DNA from: Streptomyces sp. NBC_00457 | GTDB lineage: Bacteria > Actinomycetota > Actinomycetes > Streptomycetales > Streptomycetaceae | Length of the DNA: 64,000 nucleotides | Direction of reading: 5' to 3' | NCBI RefSeq assembly: GCF_036014015.1 | Contig: NZ_CP107905.1 | Location: 5,394,001 to 5,458,000, forward strand | Program-made: the position numbers and the translations under genes | Notes under the pieces: generated by a model | The model's database searches: none | Seen by the model: the letters and a program-made list of their open reading frames with translations, nothing else | Told to the model about the DNA's origin: nothing | In this document: piece by piece, positions 1-8,118 of the stretch | Layout of the letters: each line of letters begins with the position of its first letter | Position numbering within the stretch: the first letter of the stretch is position 1

Positions 1-279
1 CGTCGGCGCTCCTCGTTCCACGTCCGGGTGAGTCACTGTCGTAAAGCACTGTCGACACGACCCTACGCAGCGGCCCAGAGTCCGGCGCCCCGCGCCCCGA
101 TCACCGCCTGGTACGGCACGAGCCGCGCCGCCCGGATACGGGCGCCGAGGGTGCTTATAGACAGGGGATCTATCTGTGCCCTCGACTCACCCGGACGGCT
201 CGGCGCGCTGGTGAGCCCCCGTCGCCGGTGGTGCCGTAGGAGACACGCCCCCGCCCCGGCACCCCCAGGAGCCCCCTAG

Positions 280-1053
280 ATGCCCCGCACTCCTGCCCAC
301 CCCCTGCTCCTCGCCTCCGCCCTGCTGACCGCGGCGACCGCATGCTCGGTCGACTGGCCGGAAACTCCCTCCGTGGCCGAACGGCCCAGCACCCCCACCT
401 CCGCACAGTCTCCGTCACCGTCGTCGGCACCCGCGGCCGTCCCCTCCCTCACCAGAGCCCAGACAGAATCCGCACTCATCACCGAGACCGACCTCGGAGA
501 CCCCTGGATGCCGACGGAAGGGGCCGCCACCTGGCGGGACGGGCTGCTCAAGGCGGCAGCGCGGCCGGCGGAGTGTCAGCGGCTGCTGGACACCGTCTAC
601 ACGGACGAACTCTTCGGCACGGCCACGGGGACGCGGGCCGTCGTCGCGCTTGACGACGCCTGGGACGGGGCGCAGTTGCGCTATCAGGTCGTCACGCAGC
701 GCCCGGCGGAGGTGGAGAGCACGCTCGCCTGGCTGAGGTCGCTGCCGAGGACGTGCGCCACGTTCGCCGCGACGACCGCACAGGGCGCCGTACGCGAAGG
801 CCAGGTCAGCGGACTGGAAATGCCCGACGTCGGCGACGCCCGCGAGGCGGTCCGGCTCACGCTCACCGGCGAATCGGCGGAGGGCGAGTTCACGCTCACC
901 CTCGACGTCGCCGCCGTCCGCGTGGGCGCCGACGCGCTCGCGCTCACCAACGGCGGCATCGGCGAGGTATCGGCCGAGGTCACCCAGGGCGTCGCGGAAC
1001 TGGGCGCCGCACGCCTCGCCGAGGTCCGCAAGCGGGGCCGCGCGGAGGTGTGA
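280..1053 (+). CDS. Lipoprotein of unknown function
   Basis: 257 aa. The N-terminus is a short hydrophobic signal ending in a lipobox-like Ala-Thr-Ala-Cys with the Cys at residue 22, so the protein is probably lipid-anchored on the outer face of the membrane. A Ser/Pro/Thr-rich linker (about residues 28-60) precedes a globular part of about 190 aa. No catalytic motif is recognised; the general look resembles the extracytoplasmic sensor-type lipoproteins common in actinomycetes, but that is only an impression. An AGGAG ribosome site lies about 10 bases before the ATG. It is convergent with the GAF-ANTAR gene, and the space between the two is filled by a minisatellite. The roughly 280 bases before it contain no gene I can support. 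Confidence 0.7.
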   Translation: MPRTPAHPLLLASALLTAATACSVDWPETPSVAERPSTPTSAQSPSPSSAPAAVPSLTRAQTESALITETDLGDPWMPTEGAATWRDGLLKAAARPAECQRLLDTVYTDELFGTATGTRAVVALDDAWDGAQLRYQVVTQRPAEVESTLAWLRSLPRTCATFAATTAQGAVREGQVSGLEMPDVGDAREAVRLTLTGESAEGEFTLTLDVAAVRVGADALALTNGGIGEVSAEVTQGVAELGAARLAEVRKRGRAEV

Positions 1054-1079
1054 GAACGAAAAGGCGGCAGCCCCCCAGT

Positions 1080-1571
1080 CCCGGCTCCAGTCCCGGCCTC
1101 AGCCCCGGCTCCAGTCCCAGCCTCAGTCCCGGCCTCAGCCCCGGCTCCAGTCCCAGCTTCAGCCCCGGCCTCAGTCCCAGCTCCAGTCCCGGCTCCAGTC
1201 CCAGCCTCAGTCCCAGCCTCAGTCCCAGCTTCAGCCCCGGCCTCAGTCCCGGCTCCAGTCCCGGCTCCAGTCCCGGCTCCAGTCCCAGCCTCAGTCCCGG
1301 CCTCAGTCCCAGCTTCAGCCCCGGCCTCAGTCCCGGCTCCAGTCCCAGCTTCAGCCCCGGCCTCAGTCCCAGCTCCAGTCCCGGCTCCAGTCCCAGCCTC
1401 AGTCCCGGCCTCAGTCCCAGCTTCAGCCCCGGCCTCAGTCCCAGCTCCAGTCCCGGCTCCAGTCCCAGCCTCAGTCCCGGCCTCAGTCCCAGCTTCAGCC
1501 CCGGCCTCAGTCCCGGCTCCAGTCCCAGCTCCAGTCCCGGCTCCAGTCCCGGCTCCAGTCCCGGCCTCAGT
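1080..1571. repeat. 12-bp minisatellite, 41 copies, with 72-bp higher-order unit
   Basis: Forty-one consecutive 12-mers follow the pattern CCC-R-GC-YY-CAG-Y, without a break in register. Variants recur in blocks of six (72 bp): units 25-30 and 31-36 are identical in order, and units 16-21 and 9-14 are near copies. The array starts 27 bp after the lipoprotein stop. Its last unit contains the stop codon (positions 1567-1569) of the oppositely oriented GAF-ANTAR gene. Several frames are open through it only because 12 is a multiple of three; the encoded Ser-Pro-Gly or Leu-Glu-Pro-Gly strings have no ribosome site or plausible start, so I treat it as non-coding. Confidence 0.95.
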
Positions 1572-2364
1572 CCCAGTCGAACCTCGCCCGCTGTGCCACC
1601 ACATCCCGCGCCACATCCACCGCGGTCCGCTCCTCCGCGAACGCCCGCCCCCGCAACCGCGCCATCGCCTCGTCCGCCCCGACCCCCAGCTGAGCCATGA
1701 TCATCCCGGTGGCCTGGTAGATCTCGTCGTGCTCGGTGGCGAGCCCGCTGAGCCAACGCTCCGGGTCGAGCACACCCTCCTCCTCGCGTGGCAGGGCCAT
1801 CAGCGCCACCGTCATGACCCCGGCGACGAGCCGCGCGGTCCGCAGGTCACGCGCGCCGAGCGGGCCGGGCTCCCGGCGGTACAGGTCCAGCGTGCCCAGA
1901 CACTCCTGCCCCTCCGGCCCGGCTCCGCCGTCCTCACCGCCCAGCGGCACCGCGTACGCCGCCCGTATCCCCACCGCCGTGGCCTCCATCGCGAACACCG
2001 GCCAGCGCCGCGCCCCCTCCTCGCTCGCCAGCTCCTCGGCGAACACCGCCGCCCCGTCCTGCGCGGCGGACAGGCAGGGCCCCTCGCCCAGCGTCGCCTG
2101 GATCTCCGTGAGCCGCTCCGCCAGCTCGTCACTCGCACACAGTTGTACGGGCATCCCGCCCCCGTGCAGCGAAACGGTCGCCCCGGTCACGTCCACCAGC
2201 CGGACCGCGACCGCGCACAGCCGCCCCGGCACCTCCGCGGGCCGGGCGCCCCGCACTTCCTCGCCGATCACACGGGCGGTGGGATCACGTTGCCGGGGAC
2301 CCTCACCGCCGGCGGAACCGCCGTGCCGCTCGTCCCTGGGCCGCACGATCACCATCTCCTCCAT
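1567..2364 (-). CDS. GAF and ANTAR domain regulator
   Basis: 265 aa. A GAF-like sensor region occupies about residues 45-185 (it includes LGEGPCLSA, typical of actinobacterial GAF-ANTAR proteins). The C-terminal ANTAR RNA-binding domain spans about 205-260, with ATGMIMAQLGVGADEAMARL and the A-x-x-V motif near the end. ANTAR proteins act as antiterminators by binding paired hairpins in nascent transcripts. The ligand of this GAF domain cannot be told from sequence. The start could lie a few codons downstream (Met4). The stop codon falls inside the last unit of the adjacent minisatellite, so the present C-terminus (FDWD) borders repeat DNA. Confidence 0.85.
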   Translation of the reverse strand: MEEMVIVRPRDERHGGSAGGEGPRQRDPTARVIGEEVRGARPAEVPGRLCAVAVRLVDVTGATVSLHGGGMPVQLCASDELAERLTEIQATLGEGPCLSAAQDGAAVFAEELASEEGARRWPVFAMEATAVGIRAAYAVPLGGEDGGAGPEGQECLGTLDLYRREPGPLGARDLRTARLVAGVMTVALMALPREEEGVLDPERWLSGLATEHDEIYQATGMIMAQLGVGADEAMARLRGRAFAEERTAVDVARDVVAQRARFDWD

Positions 2365-2466
2365 ACAGTGCGGCCTGCACGGTCTCTGCGTCCGGGGCGC
2401 GGCCCACAGGACCGTCCGTCCCGGACGCCGCCCGACTACCCGAGGGACCAGGCCCGAAACGCCCGC

Positions 2467-3213
2467 CTACCGCTTCTCGTACGGATCCGCAGGCTGATTC
2501 ACCCGCACCACCGACCCGGCGTCCAGCACCGGCGGCCAGGCCGCGTCGCTGCCCAGCTCGCCCTTCGGCCGCCAGGTGCCGGTGACGGTGACCCACGCGT
2601 CGGTAGGAGGATGCCCCGACAAGTCAGTGCCCCGGATCTCTACCTTGCTGGCGGTGGCGTCGGCGGCGCAGCAGGTGACGTAGAGGCGAGTGACATACCA
2701 GGTGCCGTCGTCGTCCTGGGTGACGAAGCCGGTCATGCGGACGGTACGGCCCTTCAGGGACCGCCCGCTGTCGTAGATCGCCCGGGAGCTGAACTCGGCG
2801 AGCGTCAGCCGCACCGGGTCCCCGGAGGGCAGCGCGGGGAAGGTCCCGACCCCTTGAGCCGCCCGCTGCGCCGCCTCGCGCCCGGCGCTGTAGGACCCGA
2901 GCGCCGGGGGAGGGAAGAGGAGCAGGGCGAGGGCGGGAAGGGCGAGCAGCCAGGCCAGCCGGGGCCCGGGATGCGCATGCCCATGACCTCCCCCATGACC
3001 TTCCTCGTGCTCTTCCCCTTCATCCGCGTGCCGCCCCCGCCACCGTACGACCCCCGCCGCCGCCCCCAGCAGCACCAGCACCGCCCCGGACACGACCAGG
3101 TACGGCCGTAGCCCCGACTGCACATACCGCAGGTACAGCTCGCTGAACAGCGAGATCCGCAGGATCGCGGCGCCGGTCAGGAGGAGCAGGACCGCCGAGC
3201 CGTAGCGCCTCAC
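2467..3213 (-). CDS. TIGR03943 family membrane protein (YcgQ/UPF0703-like)
   Basis: 248 aa from a GTG at 3213 that overlaps the TGA of the upstream permease by 4 bp (GTGA), which settles the start and shows translational coupling. Two N-terminal membrane helices (about residues 5-25 and 37-58) are followed by a strikingly His/Glu-rich cytosolic or external loop (about 62-85), a third helix, and a C-terminal OB-like soluble domain. The Cys pair in YVTCCAADA is characteristic of the family. The family is always found next to UPF0718 permeases, as here. The His-rich loop suggests metal binding, but no substrate is proven. Confidence 0.85.
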   Translation of the reverse strand: MRRYGSAVLLLLTGAAILRISLFSELYLRYVQSGLRPYLVVSGAVLVLLGAAAGVVRWRGRHADEGEEHEEGHGGGHGHAHPGPRLAWLLALPALALLLFPPPALGSYSAGREAAQRAAQGVGTFPALPSGDPVRLTLAEFSSRAIYDSGRSLKGRTVRMTGFVTQDDDGTWYVTRLYVTCCAADATASKVEIRGTDLSGHPPTDAWVTVTGTWRPKGELGSDAAWPPVLDAGSVVRVNQPADPYEKR

Positions 3214-4220
3214 AGCAGCCACCACCCCACCAGCACGCTGCTCACCACGGCCACCACCCAGGTCACGGACGAGAACCGCAGCGCGAAGCCCCGCCCGAAG
3301 GTCCCCGCCTGCAACGCCATCAGCTTCAGGTCGACCATCGGGCCCACCACCATGAACGCCAGCCGCGCGGTCGGCGAGAACCCGGTCAGCGAGGCCGCGA
3401 CGAACGCGTCGGCCTCGCTGCACACGCACAGCACGACCGCGAGGACGGCAAGCAGCAGCACCGACAGCCAGGCGGACCCGGTGAAGACGTCCAGGACGGA
3501 ACGCGGGACGGCGACGTTGAAGGTCGCCGCGGCAGCCGCGCCGAGGACGAGGAAGCCGCCCGCGTGCAGGAAGTCGTGCTGGAGCCCGGAGGCGAAGCCG
3601 CGCAGCCCGGTCGTCGCGTTCGGCGTCGTACGGCCCTTGGGCAGCCGCAGCCACTCGTCCTTGCCGAAGCGCACCCACAGCCAGCCCATGACGACAGCGG
3701 TCGCGAGGGAGGCGACGAGCCGCCCGAGGACCATCATCGGCTGCCCCGGAAACGCGATGGAGGTCGCGACGAGGACGACGGGGTTGATCGCGGGCGCGGA
3801 GAGGAGAAAGGCGAGCGCGGCGGCCGGGGCAACCCCTCGCCTCATCAGACTCCCCGCCACCGGCACGGACGCGCACTCGCACCCCGGCAGCACGACGCCC
3901 GCCGCACCGGCCACCGGCACGGCGAGCGCCTGGTTCTTCGGCAGCAGCCGGCTGAAGACCTTCTCCGGTACGAAGGCACCGATCGCCGCCGAGACCACCG
4001 TCCCGAGGAGCAGGAAGGGCACGCCCTGGACGGCGACGGCGGTGAAGACGGTCCACCAGGCGGCGACGGGCGGTGTGTAGAGGTCGAGGGCCACCATCGG
4101 CCCCAGCACGGAGACGACGGTGGCGATGGCGAGGAGCGCGGCGCCGCCGAGCACGGCGTACACGAGGGTGCGTACGGCGAGCCGCAGGCCGTCGGCCACA
4201 GTCGTCCGTTGGTTTTCCAC
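3210..4220 (-). CDS. UPF0718 (DUF318) family permease
   Basis: 336 aa starting at GTG 4220 (VENQRTT...); an in-frame extension upstream to 4430 has no membrane-protein character and overlaps the end of the neighbouring gene, so I reject it. About eight hydrophobic segments are visible. The conserved family motif PGCECASVPVA is at about residues 115-125, and SAPAINPVVL follows. Homologues (B. subtilis YcgR) are predicted transporters. It forms a two-gene operon with the TIGR03943 gene (4-bp overlap). The His-rich partner hints at divalent metal traffic, but that is inference. Confidence 0.87.
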   Translation of the reverse strand: MENQRTTVADGLRLAVRTLVYAVLGGAALLAIATVVSVLGPMVALDLYTPPVAAWWTVFTAVAVQGVPFLLLGTVVSAAIGAFVPEKVFSRLLPKNQALAVPVAGAAGVVLPGCECASVPVAGSLMRRGVAPAAALAFLLSAPAINPVVLVATSIAFPGQPMMVLGRLVASLATAVVMGWLWVRFGKDEWLRLPKGRTTPNATTGLRGFASGLQHDFLHAGGFLVLGAAAAATFNVAVPRSVLDVFTGSAWLSVLLLAVLAVVLCVCSEADAFVAASLTGFSPTARLAFMVVGPMVDLKLMALQAGTFGRGFALRFSSVTWVVAVVSSVLVGWWLL

Positions 4221-4291
4221 GTGCCTCGCCCTGATCGTCCCGCTTTCCCCGCGCAGGCTAACCGCAACCCCTGTGGGCAGGCCCTGCCATC

Positions 4292-5635
4292 TCAAAGAGG
4301 GGGCTGTGCGGGTGCGGGTCCGAGGGTGGTGGTGCCGGGGGCCGTACGGTGTCCCAGCCCCGTCCGGTACGCGTCCAGGGCCGCCTCCACGCGCCCGGTC
4401 CGGCGCAGCAGATCGCCGAGCAGCCGGCACAGGTCGGCGAGGTCACCGGCGGCCCCGGCGCGCTCCAGCAGGCTGAGCGCGCGTACGTAGTGCTCCTCGG
4501 CGTCGTCCGTGTCCCCGGTGTCCTCGGCGATGATCCCGAGCAGCCGGTGCGCGGCGGCGGCGTGGACGGCGCCGCGCTCGGAGGACAGATCACCGAGGAC
4601 CCCGTTCAGGAGGGCCGCCGCCTCCTCGGACTTGCCCCTCCGGTGGAGTACGTCGGCCAGCTCGACGGCGACCTGGCTGCTGTAGAGGGCGGCGCGCTTG
4701 GCGGAGAGCATGTCGAGGGCTTCCCTCAACTCGTCCTCGGCACGCTCCAGTTCGCCGTTCTGCGCGCACACGTACCCGCGCATCCAATGGCAGTTGGCGA
4801 GTTCGGTGCGGATCTGCAGCTGCCGGTACAGTTCGGCCGCCTTGGCGAGCGATGCGTCGGCCTCGGCGAGCCGCCCTTCGGCGAGCAGGGTGCGGGCGAC
4901 CGACCGGTGCATACGGGCCACCAGCGCCGGGTCGCCCGCGCGCGGGGCGAGCGCGAGAGCGAACTCGGCGGCCTGGGCGGCGCGGGCGTGGGCGCCCATG
5001 TCCATGTACGGCCCGATGGCGGAGGCGTAGAGCAGCAGCAGGGCGTCCGGGTCGTGCAGGCCGCCCCGGTTCAGCTCGTCGAGGGTGGACTCCAACAGGT
5101 AGACGGCGTACCGCAGTTCACCGGCGAGGTAGTGCGCGACGGCCCGGCCGCGGATCGCCGGGACACGGGCGGGCAGCGGTGCGTCGGCCAGGGTCTCCTC
5201 GGCCCGCTCGAAGCACTTGCGCGCCTCGACCAGCTCGCCGGTCTGCGTCCCGCATTCCCCCAACCCCAGCAGCGCGGCGGCCTGTTCCTCCGCCAGCCCG
5301 TGCGGCTCGGCCTCGTCCAGCACCGCCCTGAACGCGTGGGCGGCGGCCTCGGTCTCACCGGTGGCGAGGGTGCGCTGGGCGCCGGTGAGCTGGAGCCGAA
5401 GCTCGGTGACGAGCCGGGCGGACCGCCCCTTGGCCAGCTCGTCGAAGCCGACGCCGAGCCGCTCGGCGAGATGCCGCAGCGCCTCGTCGGAGGGCCGCAC
5501 CCGCCCGGACTCGAGGGTCGACACATAGGCGGGCGTGTACGCGGGCTCGGCCAACTGCCGCTGCGTCAACCCCCGCTCGACCCGCAGCCGCTGCACCCGG
5601 CGCCCGATGATCTCCGGGTCGTCCCGCTCCGGCAT
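4292..5635 (-). CDS. XRE-type HTH regulator with C-terminal TPR array
   Basis: 447 aa from ATG 5635, preceded by GGGGAG; an in-frame ATG 42 bases upstream is less likely. Residues about 8-66 form an XRE helix-turn-helix (RRVQRLRVERGLTQRQLAE ... YVSTLESG). The rest (about 75-430) is a chain of tetratricopeptide-like helical pairs (for example EAAAHAFRAVLDEAEPHG and AEEHYVRALSLLERAG). This HTH plus TPR layout is that of RRNPP-type peptide-responsive regulators. A gene for a 63-aa exported peptide lies divergently 90 bp away, which makes a receptor-peptide pair plausible. Many streptomycete XRE-TPR proteins have no known ligand, so the RRNPP idea is a hypothesis. Confidence 0.85.
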   Translation of the reverse strand: MPERDDPEIIGRRVQRLRVERGLTQRQLAEPAYTPAYVSTLESGRVRPSDEALRHLAERLGVGFDELAKGRSARLVTELRLQLTGAQRTLATGETEAAAHAFRAVLDEAEPHGLAEEQAAALLGLGECGTQTGELVEARKCFERAEETLADAPLPARVPAIRGRAVAHYLAGELRYAVYLLESTLDELNRGGLHDPDALLLLYASAIGPYMDMGAHARAAQAAEFALALAPRAGDPALVARMHRSVARTLLAEGRLAEADASLAKAAELYRQLQIRTELANCHWMRGYVCAQNGELERAEDELREALDMLSAKRAALYSSQVAVELADVLHRRGKSEEAAALLNGVLGDLSSERGAVHAAAAHRLLGIIAEDTGDTDDAEEHYVRALSLLERAGAAGDLADLCRLLGDLLRRTGRVEAALDAYRTGLGHRTAPGTTTLGPAPAQPPL

Positions 5636-5687
5636 TCCGCCCAACTCCCCTTGCCCCTCTTGCCGTTCGGCAAGCACAGCCTCTAGG

Positions 5688-5706
5688 TTAAACGGCGGAT
5701 TAAACG
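5688..5706. promoter_or_regulatory. TTAAACG direct repeat between the HTH-TPR and peptide genes
   Basis: TTAAACG occurs at 5688-5694 and again at 5700-5706 (12-bp period), an AT-rich patch in otherwise GC-rich DNA, in the 90-bp divergent intergenic region. One helical turn-plus spacing suits a dimeric XRE regulator, so it may be the autoregulatory operator or part of the promoters. Confidence 0.4.
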
Positions 5707-5725
5707 TGCGTAGGAGACCCGCTTA

Positions 5726-5917
5726 ATGCACTCCTCAACCCCCCGCCGCTGTGAGGTCGCCGTGCTCGATCGCACCAGCCCCACCCAGCGTTACACCCGA
5801 GGCATCGCCGCCGCCGTCATCGCGGTAGCGACCCTACTGCTGGCCGCGAACGCGGGCCCGGCGCGGGCGGCGGAACCGGAACCGGTGCAGCAGCAGCTGG
5901 TTCAGCGGGAGTCCTAG
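5726..5917 (+). CDS. Small exported peptide precursor
   Basis: 63 aa. A basic N-region, a hydrophobic core (about residues 27-42: GIAAAVIAVATLLLAA) and an Ala-Arg-Ala cleavage motif predict a Sec signal peptide that would release the 15-residue peptide AEPEPVQQQLVQRES. AGGAG lies 9 bases before the ATG. It is divergent from the HTH-TPR regulator. Its TAG stop shares two bases with the TAG stop of the opposite Uma2-like gene (CTAG at 5914-5917). The size and architecture resemble Phr/PapR-type signalling pro-peptides. It could instead be an ordinary small secreted protein or a spurious frame, but signal peptide, ribosome site and position argue for a gene. Confidence 0.6.
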   Translation: MHSSTPRRCEVAVLDRTSPTQRYTRGIAAAVIAVATLLLAANAGPARAAEPEPVQQQLVQRES

Positions 5918-6519
5918 AACTCCCCGGTGTCCAGCTCGAACCCGAGGGGCTCGGGGAGCGGGACAGCGAGGCCGAGCTTGTGCTTGGGGCCCTGGGCGTA
6001 CTCGTCGCCCGAGGGCTCGGAGTAGACCGTCACCTCTGCCTCCTGCCGGTCGATCAGCAGGTAGACGGGGATGCCCGCGCGGGCATAGCCGCGGATCTTC
6101 TTCTCGCGGTCCCGGACGGCGGTGCTGTCGGAGGTGACCTCGGCGACGAGGAGGACGGCGGAGGGGTCGTGCCATTCCTCCTCGTTGCGGAAGCTGCCTT
6201 TGGGGGCGATGACCAGGTCAGGGATGACGTGGCCGGTCTCGGGGTCGCCGGGAACGTTCAAGCCGATGCCGGTGTAGTTGCGCAGGGAGGGGTCATTGCA
6301 GCGGTCGATGACCTGCCCGGTGAGTTCCGACAGGACCGTGGCGTGCCCCCCGTCCCCCAGCGACGTCACGCAGATCTCCCCTTCGATCAGCTCCACGCGC
6401 CACCCCTTGGGGGCCGTCGCACTGAAGAACTCGAAGACCTGCCCCACGCTCGCGCCCTCGTAGTCGGGCACGCCGCTGTCCGCGTCACTGCCGCCGTCAG
6501 GGTCACGCATTCGAACCAC
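5914..6519 (-). CDS. Uma2 family (DUF820) putative endonuclease
   Basis: 201 aa. It has the PD-(D/E)xK-like Uma2 layout: a WRVELIEGEI strand pair, then VIPDLVIAPKG with the catalytic-type Asp at about residue 100, then LLVAEVTSDST with the Glu, and a downstream R-x-KKIRGYARAGIPVYLLID. Such proteins are very common in Streptomyces and cyanobacteria and have no established role. Start is GTG 6519, with ATG 6510 as an alternative. It stands alone between the peptide gene and the DUF397/XRE pair. Confidence 0.85.
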   Translation of the reverse strand: MVRMRDPDGGSDADSGVPDYEGASVGQVFEFFSATAPKGWRVELIEGEICVTSLGDGGHATVLSELTGQVIDRCNDPSLRNYTGIGLNVPGDPETGHVIPDLVIAPKGSFRNEEEWHDPSAVLLVAEVTSDSTAVRDREKKIRGYARAGIPVYLLIDRQEAEVTVYSEPSGDEYAQGPKHKLGLAVPLPEPLGFELDTGEF

Positions 6520-6632
6520 CCACTCAGTTACGACACCGGGCCAGTGGGTCCGGGTCCACCTGCGCGACCCGAAGGCGTTCGTCCGTACTGCCTGCTGATC
6601 GCCCTCGGCAAATACAGGGGCTGAGGCGCGGG

Positions 6633-6836
6633 CTACGCGCCGACGCGCCCGACGTGCCCCACGAAGGCGGCGTACGCCTCCGGGGAGAGCGTGAGGGTGC
6701 CGGCCTCGGGGTTCTTGGAGTCGCGGACGGCGATGCGCGGGGTGAGATCGGCGACCTCGACGCAGTCGCCGCCGCTGCTCCCGCTGTAGCTGGACTTACG
6801 CCACGTCGCGCTCCTCAGCTGCTGGCTGGTCTCCAT
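6633..6836 (-). CDS. DUF397 protein
   Basis: 67 aa, a typical single DUF397 domain: WRKSSYSGSSGGDCVEVA near the start, then VRDSKNPEAGTLTLSPEAYAAFV. DUF397 proteins are small partners of XRE regulators in streptomycetes (the WhiJ/BldB-like context) and are thought to modulate them. The reading frame overlaps the 3' end of the upstream XRE gene by 41 bp, so the two are co-transcribed and probably translationally coupled. Confidence 0.9.
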   Translation of the reverse strand: METSQQLRSATWRKSSYSGSSGGDCVEVADLTPRIAVRDSKNPEAGTLTLSPEAYAAFVGHVGRVGA

Positions 6837-7644
6837 AGCGCTCCTCCATCACGTGGGCGATCAATTCTGCCGAGTCCCGTACCGAGAGCGCGGCAGCTCG
6901 CAGTTGATCGTAATGGAGCCAGCCCTCGCTGACACTGTCCGGATTGGCCGTCATGTGGCCCTGGATGAAGTCCTCGGTGTAGACGACGTCCGGATCGTCG
7001 TCGAAGCGCAGGAGGTTGAAGGTGCCCGTCAGGCCCGGGTGTTCCCCCGCCGAGAACGGCAGCACCTGGATCTTCAGGCGCCGTTGGTCCCGGAAGCTCA
7101 ACAGGTGCGCGAGTTGGTTTCGCATCACCTCCCGGCCGCCCATGGGCCGGTACAGCACCGCCTCGTCCAGCACCACCCACACCAGCGGCGGCTTCACCTT
7201 CCGCAGGACGCGCTGCCGTTCCATGCGGGCCGCGACCAGTTCGTCCAGGTTCTCCGGTTGAGGTGCGCCCAGCACCGCCCGTGCGTACTCCTCCGTCTGC
7301 AGAAGGCCGTACACCACCTGCGACTGATACGTGGAGATGTACGTCGCCTTCGCCTCCATCTCCGCGTACGGCTGAAACCACGTCGGCAGTTGGCTCCGCA
7401 GAACCAGCCCCACCAACCGCGAGAAACACCCGTCCGTCAGCAGCGCCGCATCCGCCCGTTCCGCGAACTCCCTTGTCGGCACCTTGTGGGCGGTCTCGAT
7501 CTGGCCCACCAGGGAGCCGGTGCAGAAGATGCACTCGCCCAGCTCCTGCTGGGACATCCCGGCCGACTCCCGGTACCGGCGGAGTTCGGAGCCGAAGTAG
7601 TCCAGCGGCGAGGCGGTGGGGTCGAGTTTGCGGACGTTGGGCAT
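6796..7644 (-). CDS. XRE family regulator with DUF5753 domain
   Basis: 282 aa. Residues about 15-75 form an XRE helix-turn-helix (LRRYRESAGMSQQELGE ... LVGQIETAHKVPT). Residues about 95-270 are the DUF5753 ligand-like domain (TWFQPYAEMEAKATYISTYQ, GLLQTEEYARAVL, DEAVLYRPMGG). This is the larger partner of the DUF397 gene that overlaps its end. Together with the degraded ATP-binding gene starting 85 bp away on the other strand it forms the usual streptomycete trio of XRE, DUF397 and HATPase genes, linked in some cases to development and antibiotic control. Confidence 0.9.
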   Translation of the reverse strand: MPNVRKLDPTASPLDYFGSELRRYRESAGMSQQELGECIFCTGSLVGQIETAHKVPTREFAERADAALLTDGCFSRLVGLVLRSQLPTWFQPYAEMEAKATYISTYQSQVVYGLLQTEEYARAVLGAPQPENLDELVAARMERQRVLRKVKPPLVWVVLDEAVLYRPMGGREVMRNQLAHLLSFRDQRRLKIQVLPFSAGEHPGLTGTFNLLRFDDDPDVVYTEDFIQGHMTANPDSVSEGWLHYDQLRAAALSVRDSAELIAHVMEERYGDQPAAEERDVA

Positions 7645-7729
7645 GGGCGGTCACCCCCAGGTCGGAACGCGGCACGGCGTTCAGTTCGGTCTGTAGCCGA
7701 GAGTAATCACATGACTCCATGCTGGTGAC

Positions 7730-8118
7730 ATGAATCGCGTAACTGCCTCTCACGAGGAAGGACTTGGCGCCCGGCACCTGCGCCGCATCCTCCGCCTGTA
7801 TCTCGCCGCGTGGGGGATGGACGACCTGTACGACTCGGCGTCCCTCGCGCTCACCGAGTTGATCGCCAATGTCGTACGCCACTGTCCCGGCCGGCGTGCC
7901 ACGGTGCTGATCCTGCGGCTGCCGCAGGAGCGGGAGTACGCGTCGAGGTCACCGACACGAGTCCTTGCCCGCCGTTGTCCACAGCTGTGGATGCGCTCGC
8001 CGAGGGCGGGCGCGGGGTCGTGATCGTCGAGGCCGTCACGGATCGGTGGGGGTGGGTGCCGTTGGCCGAGCGGCCCGGCAAGACCGTGTGGTTCGAGTGC
8101 GACGCCAAGGCCGATTGA
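7730..8118 (+). pseudogene. Frameshifted ATP-binding (HATPase/RsbW-like) gene
   Basis: The first part (from ATG 7730) encodes ASLALTELIANVVRHC, the N-box of GHKL anti-sigma-type kinases. At about 7930 the homology moves to another frame, which carries VRVEVTDTSPCPP (G1 box) and GRGVVIVEAVTDRWGW (G2 box) and ends at 8118. A single missing base (or two extra) around 7925-7940 would restore one protein of about 129 aa, the normal size for this family. Either the gene is inactivated or the assembly has an error. As read, the first frame ends at 8023 without the G1/G2 boxes and could not bind ATP. Confidence 0.8.

Noticed and set aside
28..279. 83-aa plus-strand frame at the left edge
   Set aside because: No ribosome site, domain or codon pattern of a real gene; the region probably holds the promoter of the lipoprotein gene.
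1080..1571. CRISPR array
   Set aside because: Units are contiguous 12-mers without unique spacers, and no cas genes are nearby.
753..1756. Long open frames through the 12-bp repeat encoding Ser-Pro-Gly, Glu-Ala-Gly or Leu-Glu-Pro-Gly strings
   Set aside because: A 12-bp period keeps frames open automatically; no ribosome site, start or domain is present, and the frames overlap real genes on both sides.
3214..4056. Upstream extension of the TIGR03943 protein to 529 aa
   Set aside because: The extra part is an antisense-like Arg/Gly-rich shadow of the permease gene; the GTG at 3213 with the GTGA overlap is the natural start.
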